From Dipteris shenzhenensis (Eukaryota; Polypodiophyta; Polypodiopsida; Gleicheniales), in assembly GCA_047967505.1 (NCBI GenBank), contig CM106539.1: a DNA stretch of 64,000 bases. The stretch is one strand, 5' to 3'. A model generated the notes under the pieces. That model worked only from the letters and a program-made list of their open reading frames with translations, was not told where the DNA came from and did no database searches. Position 1 is the first letter of the stretch. Every line of letters starts with the position of its first letter. Made by a program: the position numbers and the translations under genes. Of this stretch, positions 34,697-47,569 are shown piece by piece.

Positions 34697-35850
34697 TGTA
34701 CAAAATGGGCTGATTTAAGTAGCATATTAAGGGCCTCATCTGGGAGATCAACTGGGGCGGTAGATGAGATGGATTGGGAGGTCTCGTGCTATGCGGTGTT
34801 GGTGTTAGAGGCATTAGAAGAGCATTCAGGAAGATTTGTACAAGGAAGGGGGGGTGCAACTGGTTGGGTGGCTTGCTGGGTGGGTTGGGCAGGATCAATG
34901 GGAGGTGGTTGTGGGAGCTCAGCGGTGGGGAAGAAGAATTAAATACAATTATGGCTTCTTGGCCCTCCTCCTCGACAACTTCCTCGGGGAATGGTATGTG
35001 GATTGTATCAAAATTGCTGACCAAGGACTCAAGGGAGTCTTGAAGAGCTTGTAGCACCCAGTTATAGAGTATTATTATGCTGAGGGGATGGTAGGCGGTG
35101 GAGCGGTAAGCCACAAGATGCCCTTGCATTTGTATTGCGGAGGCTCGGTTGTAGGTCTGCATCCAATTGATGTCAACTTGAAGATTGTCGGGAGTGAAAA
35201 TCCATGGGCTGAGTTCCTTGGGCTTGGCTAATTGCATCACATCATCATCCTGAGGATAATTTGTGGACTCTGTGATGACCCGACACCATGCATGGAAGTT
35301 AAGAAAATTTGGATGGGTGGCAAGTGTTTGGACGTCTGAGGGGCAAAGGGGAGAGAGACTAGATGGCTGAAGCTCTAACGAGAAGTAAGACATGGTGACA
35401 ATGGGTGGCAATGATCCGTATTACGGTGGAGGATGGTTTGGAGGGTGTTAGGAGGGAGTGGAGCAGTGAGGTCGAGGTGGAAGATGAGATTATGTGTGCA
35501 GAGGGTGTCGAAGTGCATTTGGAGGGTCTGGGGGATAGTGCATGGGGTGAGTTTGTATGTGGCTAACTGTGCAGAGATCTTCCAGTGCATCTAAAATTCT
35601 TGCTTCTCGTGGTCTTCCAACCCGAAGTCCTCGGGGTGGTCAAGTGTATGCAACTGTTCATTCTCCCCCTGCATTGACATAGTTAGCGCCCGTTCCTGTG
35701 CCAAGAGATCTTGGAGGGTCTAGATCTGGCGGTTGTAGCCCTCTTGAATCCTCGCTTGTTGTGCCTCTACTTGGGCTCATTGTTCTTCTACTATAGTTCG
35801 GAGGCAGGACTCTACTTTGTCGACTTGGTTCATGAGTGTTTAGAACAGGG
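34697..35850 (-). pseudogene. Uncharacterised coiled-coil ORF, copy B
   Basis: Minus strand from 35850: MNQVDKVESCLRTIVEEQ, stop, AQVEAQQARIQEGYNRQI, stop, TLQDLLAQERALTMSMQGEN, a heptad-like Leu/Glu/Gln-rich coiled coil. Then ISAQLATYKLTPCTIPQT, and in a shifted frame LELQPSSLSPLCPSDVQTLA, ELSPWIFTPDNLQVDINWMQ and LSIIILYNWVLQALQDSL, before a Pro/Ser-rich tail that fades into the satellite at ~34690. It matches copy A at 47.57-48.13 kb. It could be the gag-like ORF of an unknown element; I recognise no family. Confidence 0.5.
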
Positions 35851-35852
35851 AT

Positions 35853-36176
35853 TTGAATGTGTACCAGCTCAATGTCAAAAATGCATTTCTCAATGGCCTA
35901 GACGAGGAAGTCTACATGCAACAACCATCTGGTTATGTTGAACCAAGAAGAGAGAATCAGGTTTGCCATCTCAAGAAAAGTCTCTACGGCTTAAAGCAAG
36001 CACCCAGAAGTTGGTATAGTAGAATCAACAAGTATTTTGCTAATCTAGGATACATGAAATCCAATGCAGATCATATTCTCTACTACAAAGTTCAAGGGGA
36101 AGACATCACTATTGCACTTTTGTGCATAGATGCTATGTACTTCATGAGCACTTTCCCATCAAAGGCAAAGCGATGA
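35853..36176 (+). pseudogene. Copia RT fragment of a second family
   Basis: Plus strand: VYQLNVKNAFLNGLDEEVYM, SLYGLKQAPRSWYSRINKYF, then ITIALLCIDAMYFMS where a live element would have LYVDDM. The catalytic YVDD has become CIDA, and ~105 codons are all that remain. Sequence differs clearly from the 24-kb family. It abuts the minus-strand coiled-coil ORF at 35850. Confidence 0.8.
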
Positions 36177-39100
36177 CAAATAAACTCGCACAAGTGCCTG
36201 ATGCGAAGCACTGAAATTGCATTCTAGTAGGAATGTGGGACTTCTAAAGGAACTAGTGATCTAGAGGAGCCAAGAGGAGTGCAAGAGATGTTGTCATGGT
36301 CTGTATTGTCATGTGAATTGATGGTGTTGTTTTGCATGGTTTTGGTTTGTTTGCATGACATAGTACTACAACATAATGAATGAATTAAGAAAATGCACCA
36401 CAATGAATTACATGTTAACCGTTGGTTTTAGATGCAATTGCTATGAATGCATGTAGGGTATGCATAATGTCTTTAGCTTCATTATTGTTGTCAATGAATA
36501 CATAATATTGCATGTAACTAATAAAATGAAAATTCTTTATGCTCTTTGCAATGCCCTAATGTTATTATGGCAACACTAGCAAAAAATTAAGCACGTGGTT
36601 TAAGGAAGAAAAATCGTTTGCAACCTCTCAAATTCTCTCGCAATATCATGTAAATAGCATTCCATGATTAATTTCCACAATGTTATTCAAACGAGCCAAA
36701 TTTGTTGGTCTGCACACACTCTTCTTGTCCATAACAAAAGGAAAAAAATATGACAACAAAATAAATAAACTACTCATGTGCTTCAACAAATCTATGTCCC
36801 CACATAAAAGATCTTCACACTCTGCTTTCACAATCTCAATTGTGCATGAAAATCTTACGTAGCTATGCTGCCTCCCACATCATCTAGACTCAACACATAA
36901 ATCCTTTTTTTGATCCACCTTATGCTTCACATATATAAGCATAGCATGCTAATGTTAATGTTTGCCTCTTTTGCACGTAAATGTTTCATCACTGTGAAAA
37001 CAAAAACAACCACAAACTTAAAAAGAAAGCTTGCGCACAAACACTAACATGTGCAAAAGAGGGGGGGAAAGAGACATTAACCTCTGTGTAAGCTTGCTCT
37101 GCAAGACAACTTGGAAAGCCTTCTTCAATGATCTCCTGGGTGTCTTCCTAATCGTGAAATTTTTAAGAAGCAGCCAATCCTTCTTGGCAACATTCGTGGC
37201 ACTTAACAACATAGGAATAGAAGTTGCCTTAGGAGAAATTGAGCTCTCTCTTTGTTTTTTTCCTTCTTTTTTTTTGTTGCAAAGAAAGAAATTGAGCTCT
37301 TGACAACACAACTTGTTGAATTGGCCACACGATATTTTCTTCAAACAAATACATACATGTGAGCAGTACACATTCAAATTACAAGAACATAGTTTTTTGT
37401 CCCTGGTAATGGTCTATTGAGAGATGGAGAGTTTTTTTGCTAATTAGGTTCATTGTTCAGAAGTTAGTTCATTCTGTCAAGTTGACCATGTTAATGGGGT
37501 ATTTAGTGTTAGGTTTAGTGGTAGTTTAGGCCATTGTAATGAGCTTTAGATTTAGGCTTTTTTCTTTTGGTGAAATGATTTTGTCACTTTGTGTGGATTA
37601 AGTTTTTGGTGTTACATGAGAGGTAGTGAATTATTTTGTCATTTAGCTTCTATGACATCATCTTTATTAAAAGCATGTGAAATGAGGGTCTCTTGCCATA
37701 ATGGTCAGGTCCCCACTCATAAGTAATGGCCTATCCCCTCTTTTGTCTCTTTTCTCTCCTACTTTTACTCATCTACCTTTTGCCGTATTCATTCACCTTT
37801 ACTTTGCATTTTTCTCTTTCTCTCACCTTTCACTTCCCTTTTAAGTAAGTTATTAAGAAATTTTATTGTAATATTTATCCAAGCTACTTTACATTTTCTC
37901 TAAATGGGGACTTAGTGATCGTGCCACCTTGTTGAAAGCAAGGCCATAGTGGTGACTTATCCATTGAGACCTCTCAAAAAACATAAGGGTCTCTTGCCAC
38001 AATGGTCAGGTCCCCACTCATAAATAATGGCCTATCCCCTCTTTTGTCTCTTTTCTCTCTTGCTTTTCACTCATCTACATTTTGCCAAATTCATTCACTT
38101 TACTTTGCATTTTTCTCTTTCTCTCACCTTTCATTTCCATGATGGACAACTTTCACTTCAACTTAGAATTCAAAGAACCAACAACTTACTCATTCACATA
38201 TTGGACAAACCATTGCATTGCATACATTTCTCCATAATGCACACTAACACTTGCACCTACAATAACAATTCAAAAGGCAAGGCCTTAGTGGTATTTTCAA
38301 CTTGTTCAAACACCAAACCATTACCAAATAGTCTTTCAATAGGTACAATTAGCCATTGCAGTCAATAGGCCTTCTGAAAACAAAGAAAAAATATGTTGCA
38401 GACTGAACTGCCTCCTTGTGCAAATTAATTATGAGTTAGTTTACAAACGTATGAATGACTGCTCAATGATAATCACCATGACTAAATTCAATTCTTGACC
38501 ACTTGAACAACAAATTGGACCTGATACCTCCATAATTTTGTTTCAAAAGTAGGCTCTTTTATGGAGAATCACGCCTTACAAACATGAAGCAAATCATGCA
38601 ATGCCTGCTATAGCCCTTGTTGTGCTGCCAGAAAAGTCCTGCTATGATGTTTATGTTTCACTCTTGGAGCACCACTTACGAGCTTCAATTAGACAATCTG
38701 TTCTAAAGACAAGCATCAAGGTTACTCCTAGTGCCCTTTCCACTATATTGTCAGTTAATTGGCTCACCAAACTAAAGCAACAAGTAGGCAGGGATGTTAG
38801 GCAACGAGCAACTCATCTAGAATATAGATAGAGGAAACGGGGGTAGAGCCAAGATGGGGATGCTGAGTGAGAGTGTACATATAGTGCTAGGATTGGATCT
38901 TCAATACTGGAACTTCCATTTGTGAAGAGCATTCAAAATTACTCTTTCTCTTCCATTTGGTTTGGAATCACACACAATTACATATCACAGAGGAGTGTGT
39001 GGCTATGCCAATATAGAGATGAAGAGAAGTGAGCAAAAAGTCAAACTCCCAATGCAACCCTGGTATCAATCAAACAACTAAAGATGTTGGGAAGCAACAT

Positions 39101-40588
39101 AGATTTCAAATATAACAACAAACATCTCATCCAAAGCAATCCAATCGTAACTTCCAAAGTGTCTCAAATCAATAGAAGGGGAGCTACAATAGCTTGGTGT
39201 GTGTGAAGACCAAAAACACAAATCAAATAGATGGAGGCTCTACTGATCAAGACTTTGGACCCAGGTAAGCTCTTGCACATGCTTATGAAGTACAAGGCCA
39301 ATGAACAATGAGTTTGAGGGCGAGATACTTCTACATGCTACAAGCAAAACATGGGAAGCCAGAATGATATACCAAGGATCACTTTCGAGGCTTCTACATG
39401 GTCCTCCATCACCGCTACCTTCCCTATAACATACAAACAAAGATAATTCCATCAATTCTTATTGCAATGTACTTCGCCAAGAATTTTGTCTCACACAATC
39501 CGGTCAATGCTTCCTCAAATGTCACTTTGCTAAGAATTGTGTCTCGAAGATGCAATTACAAAAAGCATAAGAAGTTGCATCGTCCCTGCAAATGCACAGT
39601 CTTTGTTTACTTTAGCAATCTTATACATCTCTTGCAAGAACAAATTCAATTAGACTTGTCAAATAGAAAGTATGAATTCAAAAGTATAAGGAAATAGGGA
39701 GTACAAAACAAATTTAAAAGAAGTGCTTCATGCCTTTCTCAAAATTGCTACTTCCTTTCTCCATCGAATTAGTAAAGTGTCCCAATTCGACAATTATTTC
39801 TTTGCTTCAAAACACACAATTGAATGATTAACAGACTATGAGCACTCTATACCTATGTAAGATGCAATAGGAGTCCTTCAACTAATACTAGCAAGCGAAT
39901 CAAATCTCCACGTGAAAATCAAGGCATTGAACACTCCCTACATCGTGAGTCACCTACAATCAAGCCTCCTTACAAGAAGATCCTTCCACCTCCTTCTAAC
40001 ATGCCTCACTAGATTGCCTAAGAGTTTAGATGTATCTTTCCCATTTCTATCTTTTACAAAGGCAGAGTCTAAGGCAAGGAAACATACACTTAGATGAGCC
40101 AAGGCCCAAACCCATTTTTAAAAATCAAAGGCAAACGTGATGGAAGTCATCAAAAACATGTTCAATGTTATACATATTGAAGGTGATTAACATCATCGAT
40201 CGCCACATTGCATGAAACTTGATGTCTAACTATATAAATTACAAAAGAATCTAATCTGCAACAACACCACAAGGACAATTAATATCCTTGAACATGCATG
40301 CAAGCCTATTCTAATAAAGAGATGTAAAACAAATTCCAATTAATTAATCTAATCTAAATCCCACATGCCACTTGTCAATACTCGATGCACATGATAAATT
40401 TAGGGTTGCCAAATCTAAAGGAGGGCAATAACATTATTTTTTACTACAAAATTATCATGAAGGTCAATTTCCTGGCCCTAGGATTACGCCAAAAGCCTCT
40501 ATTTCTACTCTAACCTCCCCATTAGGTAGGCCAATAAAAATACTACAAGTGGTAGCAACCACCGTGAACCTCTCATTATTGGGAATTT
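36177..40588. other. Anonymous intergenic DNA
   Basis: No frame resembles a known protein. The longest (37018-37377, minus) is Lys/Ser-rich and lacks any motif. One pair of direct repeats is listed. CT-rich patches occur at 37730-37840 and 38030-38140. Confidence 0.45.
37684..38142. repeat. Pair of ~155-bp direct repeats, 301 bp apart
   Basis: GGGTCTCTTGCCA(T/C)AATGG followed by TCAGGTCCCCACTCATAA and a CTCTTTTGTCTCTTTTCTCT tail occurs at about 37686-37842 and 37987-38140, with only scattered differences. Confidence 0.85.
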
Positions 40589-41287
40589 TCAATTGTAGGG
40601 CATTGAGGTCCTTCGGGAGTTGTGAGAGCAGGGCAATCTTGACCTATAATGTTCTAGCACGTTAGCTTTCTTGCTCAAAAAAATGATGACCCTCAACTTC
40701 ACTATCAACATCTTTGCAAAAGAAGATTCAATAGTGTAGTTGATGACCCTCAACTTCACATTAGCTTTCTTGCTCAAAAAATTTATGACTCTCAACTTCA
40801 CCATCGACATCTTTGCAAAAGAAGATTCAATAGTGTAGTTGAGCTCTACATCATTTAACTGCCTGCTTGCATTGTAGATTGGGTAATCTTTGTTGTACTT
40901 GCCAAGTTGACATAGCACACTCCCTACTACATATTTGGAACCATCTATATGCACATGAAATTCAATGTCCCAATTTGGAGCCATCAATACGGGAGCTATG
41001 ATCAATCTCCACTTGAGGGCTTCAAATGTTTGTTCACATTCTTCTGTATAGATGAAAGTCACCAGTAGCTTATAAAGTGGTCTTGCCATCATGGCATACC
41101 TAATAATAAACCTTCTTAGACTCTGGCATGGCCCATGAATACTTGGACACCCTAAGCATTTTGTGGGAGGGGAAGCTCCATGATGATCTTGATTTTGTCC
41201 AAGTCGGTAGCAATCCCATGTCAAGAGACTATGTGTCCCTGGACTACTCCATGTGTGACCAAGAATTGACATTTGAGAGGATTCCAA
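40589..41287 (-). pseudogene. Gypsy RT thumb and RNase H start
   Basis: One frame carries RRFIIRYAMMARPLYKLLVT, YTEECEQTFEALKWRLIIAP and FHVHIDGSKYVVGSVLCQLG, the RT connection and RNase H start (first Asp in HIDGS). It then contains an in-frame 33-residue tandem duplication (plus strand 40662-40760 and 40761-40842) around FAKMLIVKLRVIIFLSKKAN. It stops at 40589 before the rest of RNase H. Confidence 0.7.
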
Positions 41288-41980
41288 GAGATTTCATACT
41301 CCCTACATTTCTTCAGTACATTTTCAAGGCATTTCAAGTGATCTTTTTGCCTGAATGAATGCACAAGTCATCAAGGAAGACTTGTAGGAATTTGTTGAGA
41401 AATTCCTTGAAGGTGGTGTACATGACCCTTTAAAAAGTGGATGGGGCATTGCGTAAGTCAAATGGCATGACTCTGTATGAAAAAATTCCCCATTCTATGG
41501 CAAAGGATATCTTTTCTTGATCTTGAGGTGCAATTTGTACCATTTAACCCATCCAAGAAGCTGTATACTTCTGACCCTGCTACCCATTCCAAAGATGTCT
41601 CTATCAATGGTAGTGGGTAGTGATCTTTGATTGTGGCTGCATTAACATTTTGGGGATTCAACTTATTCTCATTTTCTTGCTTTTCTTTGGGACAATCACA
41701 ATTGGTGACACGCTGTCGGTGTGCTCGATCTCATAAATGAACCGACATCCAAGAATTTTTATAGTTCTTCATAGACATGGGTGCCATACTTTGGGTCTTG
41801 TCCTATAGGGTCCACATACCATAGGCTTGGATCCTTCCCTAATTGGTATGGTGTGTACTGCAACTTCAGGGGAGATCCCTTTCATGTCCTTATAGGACCA
41901 AGCCATACAATCACTATATTCCATCAGTAGTGCTTTAGATCTTTTTCTTCTTCTTTAGTAAGTTGCTCACCAACGTACAT
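41280..41980 (-). pseudogene. Gypsy reverse transcriptase
   Basis: Minus strand: YVGEQLTKEEEKDLKHY (~42000), MAWSYKDMKGISPEVAVHTI, SVSPIVIVPKKSKKMRI, NAATIKDHYPLPLIETSLEW, SYRVMPFDLRNAPSTF and FLQVFLDDLCIHS. The catalytic FLDD is intact; frames shift between nearly every block. Confidence 0.75.
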
Positions 41981-42814
41981 AGGCTTTTCCTCTTCTCCTT
42001 CCAAGGCAAGATCCAATTTTTTGGTCTTGGCTGGTCCCTCATAAATCGGAGTTTCCCCTAGTCCTTTTGTTTCCTTGATCTTTGTTTCCCTAATTGGTCT
42101 AGGCATGACTATTGTTGTGTTTCCCCTTTTATAATTTTTGAAATAGTCAGGTACTTCCCTAAGGCTTTCATCGCATTGTGAGGTGCTAGCCTAACTATTT
42201 GTACTACTACTTGTTGTGGAGAGAGTCTTGATTTGTTGAATTGATACCCACTTGCTAATCCTTTTTGTGTGTACTATCCAGCTCAGTCTTCATCCGCACA
42301 TTAGGTTTGAACTTACAAAACTCCTTGCTTTGGGAGACTGAAGCTGGGTTCTTGATGGGCATTTTGTTTTCAAAGAGTGGTTCCTTTGCCATACATACAC
42401 CCTCTTACATGCATACACCCTCAAAGAGACATTCCTCTGCCATGCATTTTGTTTTCGAAGAGTGGTTCCTCTACCATGCATACACCCTAAAGGCCCTTTT
42501 GGTCCCATTGTAATTTTGGTGGTCCCTTCTCTTGGGTGGGCTTGGTTAAGGATAGTTCCACCACTCTAGCTTATATTCTTTCAATCTCATTAAACTATTG
42601 CACCTTAGCCTTTTGGTGTTGCACATTGTCCTCGACCATTTGCTATTTGTTTTTGTCAGAGGGTCTAGCTTGGGACATTCTATTACCATTATTCCATGAA
42701 GAATTGCCAAGTTGTTATCAAATATTTGACCTTCCAATGTGGCATTCTCCACTTTTTTTTCAAATCCCAATCAAAATCTTCATCATAGCCTTCAATGATG
42801 GCCCTTCAGGGTCA

Positions 42815-43400
42815 CTCAAGTGATGTGTGACTGGTGGCTATGGTGGAAGAAGTGTCATTAATATTCTTCGGTATAGTGGGCTTGATTTCCCCAGTTCCTA
42901 GGTTGATTTTCACAGCAGTATACCGACTGTGGATTGTGGTCCTATCTATGCCCTAATCAAGAAGTATGGATGCTTGTATCCAATATTTTATGTCACTTTG
43001 GCTATCACCTTTTGTGGGTTTGAGCTCAAGTGATGTGTGACTAGTGGCTATGGTGGAAGAACTGTCATTAGTATTCTTGGGTATAGTGGGCTTGATTTCC
43101 CCAGTTCCCAGGTTGATTTTCACAGCAGTATACCGATTGTGGATTGTGATCCTATGTGTGCCCCAGTCATGAAGTATTGATGTCTCCCACAGCCATGGTC
43201 TTCCCAATAATATCTTATGTGGCCAATGCTTATATCCAATTGTTGATGTCACTTTGGCTATCACCTTTTGTGGGTTTAGGCTCAAGTGATGTGTGACTGG
43301 TGGCTATGGTGGAAGAAGTGTCATTAATATTTTTGGGTAGAGTGGGCTTGGTTTTGCTAGTTCCTAGGTTTATTTTCACATCATTGTGTTGATTGTGGAT
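42815..43400. repeat. Tandem triplication inside the Gypsy protease-RT linker
   Basis: TCAAGTGATGTGTGACTGGT starts copies at 42815, 43026 and 43282 (offsets 211 and 256 bp). The middle copy is fullest; the first lacks about 45 bp around TCCCACAGCCATGG; the third fades near 43400. Minus strand codes LLGRPWLWETSILHDWG. Confidence 0.85.
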
Positions 43401-43499
43401 TGTGATCTCCCAATAATATTTGGTATGCGGTCAATCCTTGGGGAAGATCCAGTATGGTGAATTGTATGGTGAACTTGACGTCCACAATTTTTGTTGGCA

Positions 43500-43660
43500 C
43501 ATTGTCAACAATTCCCGGTTGTTTCATTTTAGTGTGGTTGGCGAGTGAATGTGGCATTCCTCATTGGTGGGAGGCACCATTCTTCATAGAGATCCTTTGT
43601 AAGAATGTTGACACTTGCCCCTCCATCCACTAATGCAGGGTATTGACCAAGGGCTTGTGC
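43500..43660 (-). pseudogene. Gypsy aspartic protease
   Basis: Minus strand reads LVDGGASVNILTKDLYEEWC then LPPMRNATFT; DGGASVNI is the retropepsin site of Tat/Athila-like elements, with Gly-Gly in place of the usual Ser/Thr-Gly. Confidence 0.6.
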
Positions 43661-44730
43661 TCTAGGGGGATGGTTACATTTTTTATGTCATCTTGAGCAC
43701 CAAATTTTACTGATATAGCCTTTTCTTCCTCTTCAAGTGGTGGGAAACAATGTGCTGATTCTATCCAACCCTTGAAATTTTCCCACATGGTAGGACAGTA
43801 ATAAGTTTCCAATTGGCATTGTAACGAGGTAGCTGATTAAGCTGGCTAGGGTGGCTCCATCCAATTGAGGGTGAGTTGCATGTACATTTAGTATTCTTGG
43901 GTTGGTGGTGGCTTCAATCATAGTGTCGATGCTATGTGGTGTCGTTTCCCTACCCTCACTTGTTGCTCTTTGGTCTGCCTCAAACTGTTCCTATTCCTGT
44001 CTCACCCATTCCTTCAAGGCTTGATACTGATCTATCTCTACTTCTAAACTTCCTTTGTTTCTTGAAGAGCCCTGGGGGAAAATGTACTTGGCATCGTGGC
44101 ACTTTTTTCTAGGACTGGCAAGTCTTGTGTGGCCTTTGGGCTTTTTGCATTCTAAGCAAAATTAGTTGTTTTCATGCTGCATCCTTCTACTTCCTTGTTA
44201 TTAGGAGTAATACTTGGTGTTGCCACATTGTGACTCTCAATGCCAATGATCCCAAGGGGTGCATTTGGTTGCTTCATGGGGTGATTGAGGTTTGTCTTTG
44301 AGTGAGAAATCCATGCACGCACGCTCAACTCTACAATCTCTGCACACAAGTTAGAAAGTACTGGGGCCACCTTTATGATGGCACTCAGCAATCCGATGGT
44401 TTTCTCCACATCCAAAACACTTGATAGGTGCTCAATATGTGGTTGGTCTTACTTGATTTTCATACATCATCAGGAGTCATTCGACACCATCCATGTAGTA
44501 CATTAGGTATTCTATTTCATACTCATATTAAGGTTCCAGCTCTTCAAGTTGGAGCTACTAGAGCAAGATTGGGGGCTCAAGGATACTACGGAGGATTGAT
44601 CATTGGGATTTCTCAATAGTTAAGGCACTTGTGTCCTCACTAGGATGGGATTGAGATGTGGCACTTGTGCATTAGCTGCTAGTGTTGGCCACCTATCTAT
44701 TGGGATTGGTGCATGTTGGTACTATTGGGG

Positions 44731-45590
44731 TCAGGGTTGTGCCACCGTCATATTGTAGAAGCAGGTGTTTACATCATGGCCTACAACATTGCAAATGGTA
44801 CCCCATAACCTTGAGGGTTGAGCCACTTCTAGTGGGTTGAGTCTGTTCCTTAGGGTTGGGCACTCTTTGACCATGTGGTTGGTCATACAGTGTGGGCACC
44901 AGACATTCTCTCTTCTTGGGTACTGTGGTGGCTGATAGATGTGCAACTTTTGCTCTATGGCTTGCATCATTTCATCCTTCATGGCCTCTACATGGTCTTT
45001 AGTGGTGTGATCCTTGGTGGACGTGCTTCCCTTGTTTGAAGATTTCTTGTCACAATGACTTGATTTATAGTCGTCACTATCACTGTCAGAGTCGGTCATG
45101 CCATCCTTGATGTCAATTGCAACTTCATGAGCATCACTGAAATGCACATAGCTACTGACTTTTTTCATGTCCTTGCGAATGGACTTTTTATTTCCAAAGA
45201 TGAACCATGCAATGAGGTACTTGTTCAAACAGGTAATACACTTTTCTATTAATCTTTTCATTCTTCCAAGTGTGTTTTAACCTTTTCTTTCTTGTGCATT
45301 TCCATATTTCCCAGTTGGAGGGCATGGTCATAGCCTTTTGGTTTGGAACCTTCTTTTGAACTACTTGGATAGCAATGCCCATGTGCTCTTTATTCTATGA
45401 GAAGGTCTAGGTACCATTCTGAGGCCTCATCGATTAAGGCCATCAAAAACCAAGTAGCTTTGGTTTCATTTGATTGATCGATACTAGCACAACATGTTGC
45501 ATCGAAGAGTTGAAGGAATCGGATAGGATCCCCTTGTCCATTGTACTTTGGCATTTCCAATTTGCCAAAGTGTCTTCTGCCATTGTTGTT

Positions 45591-45621
<31 letters not shown>

Positions 45622-45813
45622 GTCATTGATCAAAGAATCTTTGGGATGCACAACATCATTTACTATTTCTTCTTTGAAAACCTTTAGTCCCCCATGCTGC
45701 TCGCTGATGGTGAGAGGTTGAATTTTTGGAGAGCATCGAGAGTAGAAGAAAGTTCTCAGAAGTAGGTAGGTGCTAGCCTTTGTCTTGATCTCAGATACAT
45801 ACACATTTCTCAA
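44731..45813 (-). pseudogene. Gypsy Gag
   Basis: Minus-strand 45626 onward: a polyglutamine run, then HFGKLEMPKYNGQGDPIRFL, ETKATWFLMALIDEASEWYL (the retrotrans_gag fold). After a frameshift, TCLNKYLIAWFIFGNKKSI-like residues, an Asp/Ser-rich acidic stretch and the zinc knuckle WCPHCMTNHMVKECP (~44880). Broken near 45390 and 45261. Confidence 0.65.
45584..45621. repeat. (GTT)n microsatellite encoding polyglutamine in Gag
   Basis: About a dozen GTT/TTG units; on the minus strand these are CAA codons, giving the Gln run after MT. Confidence 0.9.
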
Positions 45814-46078
45814 TTGCGCCTTTCAATTGAGTGCATCTGATTGTGAAGTCCGCAATAGATTTCAACCTTCATAGCCCGAAAAGGGTAAACGACGGGTCGA
45901 AATCAGTGCCTATGTGGTGGCAACTATCAAGACCCAAAATTATGGTATAAAAAAGTTCTTTTGCTATAGATCCTTGCATGCATGAAATCTGGGTTCAAAC
46001 TTAGTGTGATTTGCCTCCAAATAGCCAACATACAGGCCCTTGAAGAAGGGGGGAAAATGAGCAATGTTTTTGACATAG

Positions 46079-46196
46079 GCCCTTCCTCTTTTTTTTAATA
46101 GATAAAATAAATCAAAGGGGGGATTACCTAGTGTAGGTTAGGTTAGGTTAGATTAAGGCCCTTCCTCTTTTTTTTTAATAAATAAAATAAATCTAT
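46079..46196. repeat. Two direct copies of a T-rich motif
   Basis: GGCCCTTCCTCTTTTTTTT followed by AATA(G/A)ATAAAATAAATC occurs at 46079 and 46157, separated by a GTTAGGTTAGGTTAG run. Confidence 0.75.
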
Positions 46197-46263
46197 GTTG
46201 GGATTGGTTAATCTGACCTAGCCTAATGTAGTAAGGTGGTTAGTTGGAACTACCTTAGAGTTA

Positions 46264-47220
46264 CTTTCTATCCTATCTCTCTCTATAGTCTCTTTCTACC
46301 TCTTTTCTCTATCTCTCTACCTCTCCCCTCTCTCTCTTTTCTCTCTCTACCTCTCTCCTCTCTATCTCTCTACCTCACTCTCCCTTCCAAATTGCATGGT
46401 TAACGAGGCTGAGGGGGCATTTGGGGTGACAGAGTTTGATGGTAGCGATGATCGTGGAGTGGACTCCCGATTGGTGGCAACGCAATGACGGTGGTGACGA
46501 TGTGATGGCACATTAGTATTGGCAGTGGCGGTGGTGTAATGGTGATGTTACGGTGGTATTGATGGTGGTGGTGCAAAGAATGGTGGGATGCCTGATGGGC
46601 ATAGCGGTCGGTGGAGTGCTCAAGGCACACGATGCACGACACATAGCACCCTAGGCACATCGCAATCACAATGCCCTAGACACGCAACATCGACGACGCA
46701 CAAGGTGCGATGCACATGTGGCACCCGATGCACACGTGGCCTATGTGTGGCACCTGCAAGGTGTGCTAGTGGAAAAGGGGGGTGTAGGGGGGGTTAGAGG
46801 GAGATGGAGGTGTGAGGGGGAGAGTAGAGAGAGGTGTTGGGGGGGTTAGACGGAGCTGGAGGTGTGAGGGGGGGAGTAGAGAGAGGTGAGTGGTAGAGTA
46901 AGGTAGGTGGGAGTGGAGAGAGGATAGGGGTGGGGGGAGTAGAGAGAGGTGGGTGGGGGTGGAGAGAGAGGTGAGTGGGGTTGGAGAGAGGTTAGCGGTG
47001 GGGGGAGTAGAGAGAGGTTAGGGATGGGAAGAGATGGTGGGATGGAGAGAGGAAGGGGGTGGAGAGAGAAAGGGGGATGGTGGGGTGGAGAGAGAGGAAG
47101 GGGGTGTAGAGGGAGGTAGAGAGATATTGGGAGGAAGGGGGTGGAGAGAGAAAGGGGGATGGTGGTGTGGAGGGAGATGGGGGTGTAGAGAGAGGTAGAG
47201 AGATGGTGGGGGGAGACACG
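46264..47220. repeat. Low-complexity block: CT-rich then GA-rich minisatellite
   Basis: 46264-46392 is CT-rich (CTCTCTACCTCTC units). 46400-46760 is mixed with CAC/GTG-rich stretches. From about 46780 to 47220 an irregular minisatellite of GGGGGTGGAGAGAGA-type units fills the DNA. Pro/Ser/Leu frames on the minus strand are products of this composition. Confidence 0.8.
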
Positions 47221-47569
47221 TGTCGTGGGGATGCTCGAAGTGTGCTGACGGAGCTCGTAACTCTATGCTACTCCTTGTGGGAGACTTGCGTAGTGAAGCC
47301 TTCACTCCTGTCACTCGAGTGCCTACCAGATCATTGCAATGGGGTTTCCACCGAGAAGAAAGAGATGAGAAAGAGAGAGACGAGGGGGATGGAAGAAGGG
47401 AAGAGGTGGAGAAGGAGAGGAAAGTGAAGGGGAAGTGTGGTGGCAAACACCAAAGGCAAACAAGGCGAGTAAGCAAACCTCCATCTCAACACATGAGCAA
47501 GAAGAGAGCTTGTATTTCTCAAAGGTTGCATACAACAATGAAGACCAAAGTCAACCATGTGACCACAGT

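Larger units (their letters stand above)
40589..45860 (-). mobile_element. Ty3/Gypsy retrotransposon (Tat/Athila-like), heavily decayed
   Basis: Minus-strand order is gag (~45810-44730), protease (~43660-43500), linker with LLGRPW (~43210), reverse transcriptase (~41980-41280) and the start of RNase H (~41120-40850). No LTRs or integrase are found in place. Many frameshifts and stops, a tandem triplication and an in-frame 99-bp duplication. Confidence 0.75.

Noticed and set aside
37018-37377. A 119-codon minus frame (Lys/Ser-rich)
   Set aside because: No motif, low-complexity centre, and the plus strand is equally open; no support.
46130-46156. GTTAGGTTAGGTTAGATTA, resembling an insect-type telomere repeat
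   Set aside because: Only three units, wrong for plants (TTTAGGG), and inside ordinary T-rich repeats.
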